Origin: Aquirufa rosea
Lineage (GTDB): Bacteria; Bacteroidota; Bacteroidia; Cytophagales; Spirosomataceae
Assembly: GCF_004118285.1 (NCBI RefSeq)
Contig: NZ_SDHY01000005.1
Coordinates: 62,001 to 126,000 of the forward strand
DNA length: 64,000 nt
Direction: 5' to 3'
The notes beneath the pieces are model-generated. The model was not told where the DNA came from. It saw nothing but the letters and a program-made list of their open reading frames with translations, and did no database searches. Shown piece after piece: positions 8,946-18,118 of the stretch (positions are counted from its first letter, which is position 1; each line of letters opens with the position of its first letter). Both the position numbers and the translations under genes were made by a program.

Positions 8946-9686
8946 ATGTTACAGAACTTAACACCCACGGTTAGAACCTTGTTACTGATTAATGTAGGCC
9001 TCTATTTAATCAAGGGCTTCGGCTTTCCACAAGAATTTCTAACCCTGCACTATTTTGGAGCGAGCGATTTTCGTATTTACCAATTGGTGAGTTATATGTT
9101 TGTTCATGCTAATTTCATGCACCTTTTGGGTAATATGTTTGGTCTTTACATGTTTGGTTCTCTGCTGGAACGAATTTGGGGTGCCCAACGCTTTCTTTTC
9201 TTTTACTTTTTTTGTGGTGTGGGTGCAGGAGTTTTATACATGGGAATTCAGCACTTCATCGATTTTGCTGAACTTAGAAGAGCAACTGAATTGGTTTTAT
9301 CCAACCCTTCTTCAGAAAATTTAATCGACTATGCCCAGCATTACGGAGCCATTTCAGCTCCTGGTGGTCAGATAAATGCCAATTGGGTGTTGGCAAATTA
9401 TGATGCCTTGATCAACTTAGGAGCCTTAGGAGGTGCCTCTGGAGCCATTTTTGGAATTATTATGGCCTTTGGTTATTTATTCCCCAACTCTGAAATGTTT
9501 TTATTTCCTTTTCCTATTCCCATCAAAGCAAAATATTTTGTCACCTTTTATGGACTTTATGAGCTTTATGCCGGGATTCAACAAAGTCAAGGTGATAATG
9601 TCGCACATTTTGCTCACATAGGAGGAATGATTTTCGCTGTCATCCTGCTAAAAGTATGGAAAACCCAAAGAAATAATTTTTATTAA
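8946..9686 (+). CDS. Rhomboid-family intramembrane serine protease
   Basis: Polytopic membrane protease of 246 residues. The catalytic serine is Ser165 in GGASGAIFG and the catalytic histidine is His224 in AHFAHIGG, the normal rhomboid dyad. The early HANFMHLLGNMF segment matches the conserved HxxxN region of the family. An insertion of about 50 polar residues (near residues 105-155) precedes the serine helix. It lies 5 bp after cysS and 4 bp before a second rhomboid gene. Its substrate cannot be told from sequence. Confidence 0.92.
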   Translation: MLQNLTPTVRTLLLINVGLYLIKGFGFPQEFLTLHYFGASDFRIYQLVSYMFVHANFMHLLGNMFGLYMFGSLLERIWGAQRFLFFYFFCGVGAGVLYMGIQHFIDFAELRRATELVLSNPSSENLIDYAQHYGAISAPGGQINANWVLANYDALINLGALGGASGAIFGIIMAFGYLFPNSEMFLFPFPIPIKAKYFVTFYGLYELYAGIQQSQGDNVAHFAHIGGMIFAVILLKVWKTQRNNFY

Positions 9687-9690
9687 AAAA

Positions 9691-10554
9691 ATGAAAAGTA
9701 TTTGGCAAGATATTAAACTCATCATCCAAAATCCTGAAAATGGATTATGGCGACTAATTCTGACCAATATATTTATTTTTGTCCTGATTTCACTAAGTCA
9801 TGTTATTCTCCTAATTGCAGGTAAAGAATCCTGGTATGATAGGCTCTTAGAACAAATTGCTCTATCCTCTCAGCCCAAGATAGCCCTATACAAACCATGG
9901 ACATTCATTAGCTATTTCTTTGCGCATTTTGAAATATTTCACTTGGTTTTCAACATGCTTTTCTTGTACTGGTTTGGAAGCATCATCCAGTCATTTGTAG
10001 GCCAAAAACGCCTTATTCAACTGTATTTTTTGGGAGGCTTGGCAGGAGCTATTGCCTTTATTTTACTATTAAACAGCTTCTCCTATTTTGTAATGAAAGG
10101 CCCTATTTACCTAAATGGAGCCTCGGCAAGTGTATTCGCCATCGTAGTAGGTGCAGCGACAATACAACCTAATTACAAGGTGCACTTGTTAATTTTAGGA
10201 GAAGTATCCATCAAATACGTTGCTGCCTTCTACATTATTTGGTCCATGATTGAAACTACGGGGACCAATGCAGGGGGTAATATTGCTCATTTAGGAGGTG
10301 CCTTATTAGGCTTTTTATATGCCTATTCCTACCAGAAAAAACAGCTAAGTAAACCTGCTCCTGAAGAAAAAATTTATTCTTATTCGATTTCGGTTCAAAA
10401 GAAATTCCAAGATTTCATAGAACAAAATGAAGCCGAGGACATTGAAGAAGATGAATTAAATGCCATATTGGATAAAATTTCCACTTCGGGTTATGAAAGC
10501 TTGACCAAACATGAGAAAAAACGTTTGTTTAAAGCAAGTCAAAAAAATGACTAG
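9691..10554 (+). CDS. Rhomboid-family protease with C-terminal DUF6576-like tail
   Basis: Second rhomboid protease, 287 residues. The catalytic serine is Ser145 in NGASASVFA and the histidine is His200 in NIAHLGGA. The HFEIFHLVFNMLFLYWFG segment is the family HxxxHxxxN region. After the last helix comes a charged cytoplasmic tail ending in LNAILDKISTSGYESLTKHEKKRLFKAS, which I recognise as the DUF6576 motif found behind rhomboids in Bacteroidota. The two neighbouring rhomboids differ in sequence, so this is not a recent duplication. Substrate unknown. Confidence 0.92.
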   Translation: MKSIWQDIKLIIQNPENGLWRLILTNIFIFVLISLSHVILLIAGKESWYDRLLEQIALSSQPKIALYKPWTFISYFFAHFEIFHLVFNMLFLYWFGSIIQSFVGQKRLIQLYFLGGLAGAIAFILLLNSFSYFVMKGPIYLNGASASVFAIVVGAATIQPNYKVHLLILGEVSIKYVAAFYIIWSMIETTGTNAGGNIAHLGGALLGFLYAYSYQKKQLSKPAPEEKIYSYSISVQKKFQDFIEQNEAEDIEEDELNAILDKISTSGYESLTKHEKKRLFKASQKND

Positions 10555-10571
10555 TCAGCCAAAAACATTTT

Positions 10572-10579
10572 TACCTTTG
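10572..10579 (+). promoter_or_regulatory. Possible -7 box for dxs
   Basis: TACCTTTG fits TAnnTTTG and lies 43 bp before the dxs start codon. No TTTG is found at the expected spacing upstream. Confidence 0.35.
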
Positions 10580-10622
10580 TATTGTTAAATCAAAACCTTC
10601 ATCCAAAATTTAACTCTCAACG

Positions 10623-12575
10623 ATGCAATTTCAAGCCGGACCTATCTTAAGCAAAATCCAGTCCCCAGAGGATTTGCGGAAGTTGTCTCCTGCAGAATTA
10701 CCTGCTGTTTGCCATGAATTGCGTCAATTTATCATTGACAATGTTTCTGTCAATGGAGGTCATTTTGGAGCTTCACTCGGGGTAACGGAATTAACCGTAG
10801 CTCTTCACTATGTATTCAATACCCCTGAAGACCAACTCGTTTGGGATGTTGGACACCAGGCTTATGGCCACAAAATCCTAACGGGTCGTCGGGACGTATT
10901 TCATACCAACCGTTTATTAGGAGGTATAAGTGGCTTCCCTAAACGTTCTGAAAGTGAATACGATGCTTTTGGCGTAGGACATTCATCTACTTCTATTTCT
11001 GCCGCATTAGGTATGGCAGTGGCATCAAGGTATAAAAAAGAATTTCATAAACAGCATATTGCTGTCATTGGGGATGGTTCCATGACAGCTGGAATGGCTT
11101 TTGAAGCCATGAATCATGCAGGAGATATTCCCAATAACATGTTGATTATCTTGAATGATAATTGCATGGCCATAGACCCCAATGTAGGTGCATTAAAAGA
11201 ATACCTAACAGACATTACTACTTCCCATACTTACAACCGTGTCAAAGACGATGTTTGGAATCTACTAGGGAAAATGTCCAAGTTTGGTAAATCAGCACAA
11301 GAGATTGTTTCTAAGATCGAAAATGGCTTAAAGGCTACTTTGTTAAAGCAAAGCAACCTCTTTGAATCGCTTAATTTAAGGTATTTTGGCCCTATTGATG
11401 GCCACGATGTACAATACTTAGCCACCGTTTTAAATGACTTAAAAGATATTCCTGGCCCTAAAATTCTCCATTGTGTGACCACTAAGGGCAAAGGCTACTC
11501 TTTGGCAGAGAAAGACCAAACGCTTTGGCATGCTCCAGGTAAATTTGATAAAATCACTGGAGAAATTCATAAAAAGACCTACGACAATCCTCAGCCTCCT
11601 AAATATCAGGAGGTTTTTGGTCATACCATTTTGGAATTAGCAGAACAAAATCCCAAAATTATGGGAATCACCCCTGCGATGCCTTCTGGTTCCTCTTTGA
11701 ACATCATGATGAGAGCCATGCCCGATCGTGCTTTTGATGTGGGTATTGCAGAACAGCATGCCGTGACATTTTCTGCAGGATTAGCGACTCAGGGACTAAC
11801 TGTTTTTTGTAATATTTACAGTTCATTCATGCAAAGAGCTTATGACCAAGTGGTGCATGATGTTTGTTTACAAAAACTACCCGTTATATTTTGCTTAGAC
11901 CGTGCTGGTCTGGCGGGGGCAGACGGCCCTACACACCATGGATTATATGATTTAGCTTACATGCGCTGCATTCCTAACATGATTGTGGCTGCTCCTCGAA
12001 ATGAGCAAGAACTTAGAAATATCATGTATACCGCGTCTTTGGATAAATTCAAGGAACATCAAAAAGCCATTAGTATCCGATATCCGCGAGGAGCTGGTGT
12101 GATGCCAGTCTGGCGAACAAGCTTCGAAGAAATTCAGATTGGTAAAGGTCAACAAATTCTTAAAGGTGAAAATGTGGCCATTTTGAGTATTGGCCATGTG
12201 GGTAATGAGGCAGAATTAGCCTGTCAAAAAGCAAAATCATTGGGAATGAATCCTGCATTATATGATATGCGATTCGTCAAACCATTAGATGAGGATTTGC
12301 TACATGAGGTATTTGCTTCTTATAATCAGATTATAACGGTCGAAGATGCTTGTGTTCAAGGAGGCTTCGGATCTGCTATCGCTGAATTTATGCTGGATCA
12401 TGGCTATAGTAAATCAATTATGCGACTAGGAGTGCCTGATGATATCATTGAACACGGCGAGCCCAATGAATTATATCAAATTTGTGGCATTGACTCAGAA
12501 AGTATCCTTCAGAAAATTGCCCAATTCTATCCAACAAAGATCAAATCCTCTCCGGTGAAAGTCAATCAAGACTAA
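10623..12575 (+). CDS. dxs: 1-deoxy-D-xylulose-5-phosphate synthase
   Basis: Thiamine-diphosphate enzyme that condenses pyruvate and glyceraldehyde-3-phosphate, the first step of the MEP route to isoprenoids. The protein has 650 residues, close to the family norm. Visible marks are WDVGHQAYGHKILTGRR near the start, the ThDP motif GDGSMTAGMAFEAMNHAG near residue 150, and the transketolase-like DRAGLAGADGPTHHG near residue 426. The start MQFQAGPILSKIQSPEDLRKL is typical. The carotenoid desaturase gene at 40912 would use products of this pathway, though it lies 28 kb away. Confidence 0.97.
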   Translation: MQFQAGPILSKIQSPEDLRKLSPAELPAVCHELRQFIIDNVSVNGGHFGASLGVTELTVALHYVFNTPEDQLVWDVGHQAYGHKILTGRRDVFHTNRLLGGISGFPKRSESEYDAFGVGHSSTSISAALGMAVASRYKKEFHKQHIAVIGDGSMTAGMAFEAMNHAGDIPNNMLIILNDNCMAIDPNVGALKEYLTDITTSHTYNRVKDDVWNLLGKMSKFGKSAQEIVSKIENGLKATLLKQSNLFESLNLRYFGPIDGHDVQYLATVLNDLKDIPGPKILHCVTTKGKGYSLAEKDQTLWHAPGKFDKITGEIHKKTYDNPQPPKYQEVFGHTILELAEQNPKIMGITPAMPSGSSLNIMMRAMPDRAFDVGIAEQHAVTFSAGLATQGLTVFCNIYSSFMQRAYDQVVHDVCLQKLPVIFCLDRAGLAGADGPTHHGLYDLAYMRCIPNMIVAAPRNEQELRNIMYTASLDKFKEHQKAISIRYPRGAGVMPVWRTSFEEIQIGKGQQILKGENVAILSIGHVGNEAELACQKAKSLGMNPALYDMRFVKPLDEDLLHEVFASYNQIITVEDACVQGGFGSAIAEFMLDHGYSKSIMRLGVPDDIIEHGEPNELYQICGIDSESILQKIAQFYPTKIKSSPVKVNQD

Positions 12576-12626
12576 GATTTAACCATTTGATTTCTTTCAA
12601 TTAGTACTTTTCTAAGAAATTATACC

Positions 12627-12634
12627 TACCTTTG
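12627..12634 (+). promoter_or_regulatory. Possible -7 box for typA
   Basis: TACCTTTG, a full TAnnTTTG match, lies 54 bp before the ATG at 12689. Its TTTG is where the longer reading frame would begin, which argues against the longer protein. Confidence 0.4.
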
Positions 12635-12688
12635 CACCTTAAATTTCCTAGGCAGAGAGATTTTATTTCATCAAAGCGCCATTTTTTT

Positions 12689-14497
12689 ATGCAAAGCATT
12701 CGCAACATTGCCATTATTGCCCACGTTGACCACGGTAAAACTACATTAGTCGACAAAATTATTCATGCTTCTAAAATTTTTAGAGAAAATCAAGAATTTG
12801 GAGACCTCATTCTAGATAACAATGACTTAGAAAGAGAGCGTGGTATTACTATTGTATCAAAAAACGTATCCGTTAGGTACAATGGTGTAAAAATCAACAT
12901 TATCGATACTCCTGGTCACGCCGACTTTGGAGGAGAAGTGGAACGTGTATTACGTATGGCAGATGGTGTATTACTTTTAGTAGATGCCTTTGAAGGACCT
13001 ATGCCACAAACTCGATTTGTATTATCGAAGGCCATTGCCTTGGGTTTGAAACCAATCGTTGTTGTGAACAAAGTAGATAAAGAAAACTGTCGCCCAGATG
13101 AAGTACATGAGTCAGTATTTGACTTAATGTTCAACTTGAATGCGACGGAAGAACAATTAGATTTTCCTTGTCTTTATGGTTCATCTAAACAAGGATGGAT
13201 GAATACGGATTGGAAAACTCCTACTGATAATATCGTACCATTATTGGATGCGATTGTTGAGCATATCCCAGCTTCCAAAGTAAAAGAGGGTACTCCTCAA
13301 ATGCAAATCACTTCTTTGGACTATTCTTCCTTTGTCGGTCGTATCGCGATCGGTCGTTTGGAGCGTGGTACATTGACAGAAAATATGCCTATCGCCTTAT
13401 GTAAGTCAGACGGCACCATCAAAAAAATGCGAATCAAAGAACTTCAGGTTTTTGAAGGTTTAGGAAAAGTTCGCGTAGATACTGTAGAATGTGGTGAAAT
13501 TTGTGCGGTTACAGGTATCGAAGATTTTGAAATCGGTGATACATTGGCAGATCCAGAAAATCCTGAAGCTTTAGAGCGCATTGCCATTGACGAGCCTACG
13601 ATGAACATGTTATTTACCATCAATAACTCTCCTTTCTTCGGAAGAGAAGGTAAAATGGTAACTTCTCGTCACATCCGTGAGCGTTTATTCAAGGAAACCG
13701 AAAAGAATCTTGCTTTACGTGTTATGACCACTGAAAGTGAAGATAAATTCTTAGTGTTTGGTCGTGGTATTCTCCACTTGTCTGTTTTAATTGAAACGAT
13801 GCGTCGTGAGGGATATGAATTACAAGTGGGGCAACCTCAAGTAATTTATAAAGAAGGTGAAAATGGCGAAAAGTTAGAGCCTATTGAATCTTTGGTAGTT
13901 GATGTCCCTGATGAAGTAGCTGGTAAAGTAATTGAATTAGCCACTCAAGGAAAAGGTGAGTTATTAATCATGGAACCTAAGGGTGACTTACAACACTTAG
14001 AATTCAACATTCCTTCCAGAGGTTTGATTGGATTACGTTCCAAAGTATTAACTGCCACTTTTGGCGAGGCAATTATGGCCCACCGTTTCATCGGTTACGA
14101 ACCATTCAAAGGACCAATTCCAGGTAGAATTAATGGCTCCTTGATCTCTATGAATACAGGTGTCGCGACTCCGTACGCCATTGATAAATTACAAGATAGA
14201 GGTATTTTCTTCATCGATCCAGGTGAGGAGGTATATGCAGGTATGGTAGTGGGAGAGCATAACCGTCAAAACGACATTGAGGTTAACTTGCAGAACTCTA
14301 AACAGTTGACCAACATGCGTGCCTCTGGTACAGATTCCAATACCAAGATTGCTCCTAAATTGAATTTCTCTTTAGAAGAATGTATGGAATTTATTCAGAA
14401 AGATGAATACTTGGAGATTACTCCTAAGTCTTTACGAATGCGTAAGATCTACTTGGATCCCAACGAACGTAAGCGTCAGGAGCAAAAGAATAAATAA
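12689..14497 (+). CDS. typA: Ribosome-associated GTPase TypA/BipA
   Basis: Translational GTPase of the EF-G/LepA class that binds the 70S ribosome and assists 50S assembly under stress, 602 residues. The G1 loop AHVDHGKTT is at residues 10-18, followed by the switch motif RERGITI, the G3 DTPGHADF and the G4 NKVD. The family-specific C-terminal domain with a SRGLIGLRS motif is complete. I chose the ATG at 12689 (MQSIRNIAIIAHVDHGKT), the standard start, rather than a TTG at 12632 that overlaps the -7 box. A strong terminator follows 8 bp after the stop. Confidence 0.96.
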   Translation: MQSIRNIAIIAHVDHGKTTLVDKIIHASKIFRENQEFGDLILDNNDLERERGITIVSKNVSVRYNGVKINIIDTPGHADFGGEVERVLRMADGVLLLVDAFEGPMPQTRFVLSKAIALGLKPIVVVNKVDKENCRPDEVHESVFDLMFNLNATEEQLDFPCLYGSSKQGWMNTDWKTPTDNIVPLLDAIVEHIPASKVKEGTPQMQITSLDYSSFVGRIAIGRLERGTLTENMPIALCKSDGTIKKMRIKELQVFEGLGKVRVDTVECGEICAVTGIEDFEIGDTLADPENPEALERIAIDEPTMNMLFTINNSPFFGREGKMVTSRHIRERLFKETEKNLALRVMTTESEDKFLVFGRGILHLSVLIETMRREGYELQVGQPQVIYKEGENGEKLEPIESLVVDVPDEVAGKVIELATQGKGELLIMEPKGDLQHLEFNIPSRGLIGLRSKVLTATFGEAIMAHRFIGYEPFKGPIPGRINGSLISMNTGVATPYAIDKLQDRGIFFIDPGEEVYAGMVVGEHNRQNDIEVNLQNSKQLTNMRASGTDSNTKIAPKLNFSLEECMEFIQKDEYLEITPKSLRMRKIYLDPNERKRQEQKNK

Positions 14498-14504
14498 TTG
14501 AATG

Positions 14505-14534
14505 AAAAGGCTGTCCTTTACGACAGCCTTTTTT
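14505..14534. terminator. Bidirectional terminator between typA and comEC
   Basis: AAAAGGCTGTC (14505-14515) and GACAGCCTTTT (14522-14532) make a perfect 11-bp stem with a 6-nt loop. T runs follow on the + strand, and the mirrored A run gives T's on the - strand. It sits between two convergent genes and can serve both. Confidence 0.9.
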
Positions 14535-14535
14535 A

Positions 14536-16611
14536 TTAGAAGGAGATAGCAGACATGCTATCCAATGCAAATTGCTTAGCAGGCAAATACCCTGTTTCAT
14601 TGAATTTATGTAGGTAAAAACCACTGAAAGAATGAGTCCAAATCCATTTAGCCGTAGGATGGTAGCTTATACCTTTAAATACATCCCTTTTTAACTGACT
14701 AGGGATTACCAAAACATCCATGACTTTGGGAATTTTCATCTTTGCATGCTGGGCAAAATAAAAAAGCTTGCCCTTCCAGTGCCAAGAATAATTAATCTCC
14801 TCCCTCCAAAAAACAAGCGTAGTATCTCTAACAAAATGATGAGCTAAGACAGGCGAAATGGATGACTGTATCCAAGGTGGATCTTTCTTCATCTGGGCTG
14901 GTCCTATCAATTGTGCCTTCAAGCCTTGGATGGTAAGCCAAACAGGCATTCCTTTATACTGGGCCAAGTATGCGAATTGCTGATGTTTTAGTGCGTTCCA
15001 ATGGCCCCATTGATACACTAAAACGCTGATAGTCAATAGCAAAATACCAATTTTTAAAAGCAACACATACCTTATTCTCCACCATAAAATCCCCAACAAT
15101 AGTATCCCATAATAAGCATAGGTCATCCAGCTTTCCCAATGAAGAAATGGGATAGTCGGATGGAACTTGGTATCTACCCAAAACATAAAATCATGCAAGC
15201 AGTTCAAGCTAAACTCAAAAATTTTGGCTAAGAAATGATAAATCGACATAAAACCCCATGCCGCCATCAGTGGAGCAGCTGTTAAAAACAACATACCTAA
15301 AATCAAAGAAAGAGATGAAAATAGGGTTAGAAATGGATTGGCAAAAAGTAATACCCCCACATGCGGAAACTGATGAAAATAAAATAATATCCAGGGGAAA
15401 CTTAATAATTGAGCAGAAATGGCCACTGTCGTAATTGACCAAATCGATTCCAACAAATAGGAAATGATGAAATTTTTTGATTTAGGAGTCCAAATGGATT
15501 GCAAAGGAGTATTAAATAATAAAATACCTAAAACAGCCAAAAAAGATAATTGAAATCCAACATCAAACAGCTGCAAGGGATTCCAAACCAATAATACAAA
15601 AGCCGTAAACGACAACAAATTGATAGAATTTTCATTAAATCGAAAATTCCGAGCAAAAAATAGTACCGTGAACATCCCACTTGCTCTTAACACAGGGGCT
15701 GAAAAACCTGTAATACCCGCATATACCCAAATGATACATAAGGGTATCATAAAATTCAAGAATCGAAAAGTAGGTCCTCGAAAGGGAATAAACTTAAGTA
15801 AAAACTGTATGCACATCCATAAAATCCCCACATGCATCCCTGAAACAGACAAAATATGAATGGCTCCCAAAGCCGCATAGGTCTTTTGTGTTTCAAAATC
15901 AATGGCCTCATGGGCACTCAATAACATGGTGCTTGCTACCGCCTGGTTTCTATCACTTTGTAAACCCCGATGTAGATGCTCAACGAATATCTTTTGCCAC
16001 CGATCAAATAATAAACGCCATGAAAATTCTTTTGAATAACTCTCCAAAATAAAACTTTGGCTAGGTAAATAGGCAGTAACATATATTCCTTTACGAGCAT
16101 AATATTGAGGCCAGTTTTGACCAAAAGGAAAGGCACTCGGTCGAATGGATTGAAGTTTTATAGTGCTCAAATAGGTTTCGCCTATTTGAGGAAGCTTCGC
16201 TTTCTTATCCAGATAGAATTGGCCTAATGATTTGGTTTTATGCCATCTACCTTGATAATCCAAGAAATTGACAATTTCCCCCATGAGGGCATATGATTTG
16301 GACTTAACCAATGGCGTACTTGCCACTCGGAATCGAAAGGCTATTACCTGCTTAATGGGAAGCTTTTGATACTTAGCACTTACATCTTTGCTACGGAGCA
16401 GCGCTAGACTAAAAAAGAGCAAAATGAACATAAAGGAAATAAGCAATCGCTTATAAGGCCCAAACAAGAAAGGGACTAAGCAAGCCAAAATTCCTATGGA
16501 AAGATATAAGATTCTATCTACGGCGATCGTCACGTATTGAGCCGACAGAATTCCTACAATCCAACAAAGGAAAATCCTTAAAAATGGGAAGGGGCTAAAA
16601 AATGAAAACAA
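14536..16611 (-). CDS. comEC: ComEC/Rec2-family DNA uptake channel protein
   Basis: Inner-membrane protein of 691 residues, the channel for single-stranded DNA in natural transformation. The N-terminal third holds membrane helices and a soluble DUF4131-like part. The middle is the Competence domain with the signature GAIHILSVSGMHVGILW. Helices continue to about residue 535. The last 150 or so residues are soluble and show no HxHxDH metal motif, so the metallo-beta-lactamase domain of Bacillus-type ComEC is missing or degenerate. nadD and gmk lie just upstream on the same strand. Its presence suggests, but does not prove, competence. Confidence 0.9.
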   Translation of the reverse strand: MFSFFSPFPFLRIFLCWIVGILSAQYVTIAVDRILYLSIGILACLVPFLFGPYKRLLISFMFILLFFSLALLRSKDVSAKYQKLPIKQVIAFRFRVASTPLVKSKSYALMGEIVNFLDYQGRWHKTKSLGQFYLDKKAKLPQIGETYLSTIKLQSIRPSAFPFGQNWPQYYARKGIYVTAYLPSQSFILESYSKEFSWRLLFDRWQKIFVEHLHRGLQSDRNQAVASTMLLSAHEAIDFETQKTYAALGAIHILSVSGMHVGILWMCIQFLLKFIPFRGPTFRFLNFMIPLCIIWVYAGITGFSAPVLRASGMFTVLFFARNFRFNENSINLLSFTAFVLLVWNPLQLFDVGFQLSFLAVLGILLFNTPLQSIWTPKSKNFIISYLLESIWSITTVAISAQLLSFPWILFYFHQFPHVGVLLFANPFLTLFSSLSLILGMLFLTAAPLMAAWGFMSIYHFLAKIFEFSLNCLHDFMFWVDTKFHPTIPFLHWESWMTYAYYGILLLGILWWRIRYVLLLKIGILLLTISVLVYQWGHWNALKHQQFAYLAQYKGMPVWLTIQGLKAQLIGPAQMKKDPPWIQSSISPVLAHHFVRDTTLVFWREEINYSWHWKGKLFYFAQHAKMKIPKVMDVLVIPSQLKRDVFKGISYHPTAKWIWTHSFSGFYLHKFNETGYLPAKQFALDSMSAISF

Positions 16612-16629
16612 TATCTAAGCTCTAAAGGC

Positions 16630-17202
16630 TTAAATGTAGAATTTTTTCTGAGCGATTAATTGCTCTACACTATCAGGAACTAGATATTTGATCGATTGAT
16701 TTTTCTGAATGCAATTCCGAATATAGGTAGCAGAAATATGCAATACAGGAGCATTCACTTTTTTAACTTTAGGATGATCCCATAAATCAGACCTAGGTTC
16801 TTCCCCTCTAGGATATACGTAAAGCCCAAAATAATCGAGAATCTTATCGTAATTTTTCCAACTTTTGAATTGTTCCAAATTATCTCCACCAAGAATCAAC
16901 TCAAATTCATGTTGTGGGTATTTTTCCGACAAATGAATGAGCGTATCAATGGTATAGGAAGGTTTCTTTAAACTGAATTCGATATCGCTGGCCTTAAACT
17001 GAAAGTTGTCGGCAATGGCCCTTTCAACCAAATCCAAGCGGTCAAACTCATGCAACAAGCTCTTACTTTTCTTATGAGGATTTTGCGGAGAAACCACAAA
17101 CCAAATTTGCTGTACATCGGTTTGGTTCAATACCGCCTGCGCAATCATCAGGTGACCATGATGAATGGGATTAAATGAACCAAAAAATAAACCGATTTTC
17201 AT
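16630..17202 (-). CDS. nadD: Nicotinate-nucleotide adenylyltransferase
   Basis: Makes nicotinate adenine dinucleotide from nicotinate mononucleotide and ATP in NAD synthesis. The protein is 190 residues, usual length. The nucleotidyltransferase motif GSFNPIHHGH starts at residue 8 and the second motif appears as ISATYIRNCI near the C-terminus. VVSPQNPHK is also a NadD mark. It starts 3 bp after the gmk stop and ends 18 bp before comEC, so gmk-nadD-comEC is probably one transcript. Confidence 0.95.
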   Translation of the reverse strand: MKIGLFFGSFNPIHHGHLMIAQAVLNQTDVQQIWFVVSPQNPHKKSKSLLHEFDRLDLVERAIADNFQFKASDIEFSLKKPSYTIDTLIHLSEKYPQHEFELILGGDNLEQFKSWKNYDKILDYFGLYVYPRGEEPRSDLWDHPKVKKVNAPVLHISATYIRNCIQKNQSIKYLVPDSVEQLIAQKKFYI

Positions 17203-17205
17203 GTA

Positions 17206-17772
17206 TTATTTCGTGAAATCATCAAAAAGAGCTTGAGCTTTCTGAATCGCATCTTCTAATTGGTCATTGACCAACACTACATCAAATTGATCTTGAAAAG
17301 ACCATTCAAACTTCATCTTAAATATTCGTTTAGATAAAGATTCTTCCGTTTCCGTTCCCCTAGAGCGCAACCTTTCTTCCAAAACTTCAAGCGTAGGGAC
17401 TTTAACAAAAATAGCCAAAGCTCGATCTCCATAGTATTTTTTAAGGGCCAAACCTCCCTTGACGTCGACATCAAATATCACATGCTTACCTGAGGCCCAA
17501 ATACGTTCAATTTCGGACTTTAAGGTGCCATAATAAGCTCCAGGATAAACCTCCTCCCATTCCACAAAAGCGTCTTCATCAATTTTTTGACGAAATTCTT
17601 CTGGAGTCAAAAAATAATAATCTTTCCCGTTTTCCTCGGATCTACCTCGCTTATCTCGGGTACATGCTGATATAGAAAATCCCAGATTGGGATTATGCTC
17701 AATGAGTTCTTTAACGATTGTCGTTTTACCTGAACCCGAAGGTGCTGAAAAAATAATTAATTTCCCTTCCAA
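17206..17772 (-). CDS. gmk: Guanylate kinase
   Basis: Phosphorylates GMP to GDP with ATP, 188 residues. The P-loop is [10 protein letters not shown] at residues 9-18. The GMP-binding region [18 protein letters not shown] (about residues 35-52) and the lid segment [11 protein letters not shown] are intact. It starts 20 bp after the anti-sigma factor gene and is followed closely by nadD. Confidence 0.97.
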   Translation of the reverse strand: MEGKLIIFSAPSGSGKTTIVKELIEHNPNLGFSISACTRDKRGRSEENGKDYYFLTPEEFRQKIDEDAFVEWEEVYPGAYYGTLKSEIERIWASGKHVIFDVDVKGGLALKKYYGDRALAIFVKVPTLEVLEERLRSRGTETEESLSKRIFKMKFEWSFQDQFDVVLVNDQLEDAIQKAQALFDDFTK

Positions 17773-17792
17773 TAATTTAATAGATGTTTAAG

Positions 17793-18065
17793 CTAACAAA
17801 ATAAGGGAATTAAGATGGAAATAAGGATTATTAATAAAAAAAGTTTCTCCTTTATTCGGGTAAATAGTTCATCTGGACATTTTGATGTACACTTTTCCTT
17901 GATCGCCTTTTTGAGTGATGTTTCCAATTCATATCCCTCTTGACAAGGAATACATTGGTCTTTATTGGCTAAAAAAGCAGCTTCCTCCTCGGGACTTGCC
18001 TCTTTATCCAATATCCGCTGAATTAGCTTCATACAATCTTTCTGATGTTCACAGCTCTTCTTCAT
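17793..18065 (-). CDS. Zinc-type anti-sigma factor-like protein
   Basis: A 90-residue protein with the cysteine/histidine pattern of ZAS-type anti-sigma factors: CEHQKDC near residue 5, then an acidic helix DKEASPEEEAAF, then CIPC near residue 38. Related small proteins follow ECF sigma genes in Bacteroidota and hold the sigma factor inactive. The sigma gene is directly upstream, 53 bp away. The last 17 residues (LFLLIILISILIPLFC) are strongly hydrophobic. I recall the family usually ending near the preceding IKEKL, so a membrane anchor or a frame slip near the 3' end are both possible. Function is inferred from motif and neighbour. Confidence 0.75.
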   Translation of the reverse strand: MKKSCEHQKDCMKLIQRILDKEASPEEEAAFLANKDQCIPCQEGYELETSLKKAIKEKCTSKCPDELFTRIKEKLFLLIILISILIPLFC

Positions 18066-18118
18066 GCTCTTTAATTAATTCTGTCTGTTTGGGCTAACGT
18101 AAGCCTTGGTGTAAAAGT

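Noticed and set aside
18092-18105. Quasi-palindrome GGCTAACGTAAGCC between the sigma and anti-sigma genes
   Set aside because: Two mismatched positions and only 4-bp ends; no promoter or T tract beside it.
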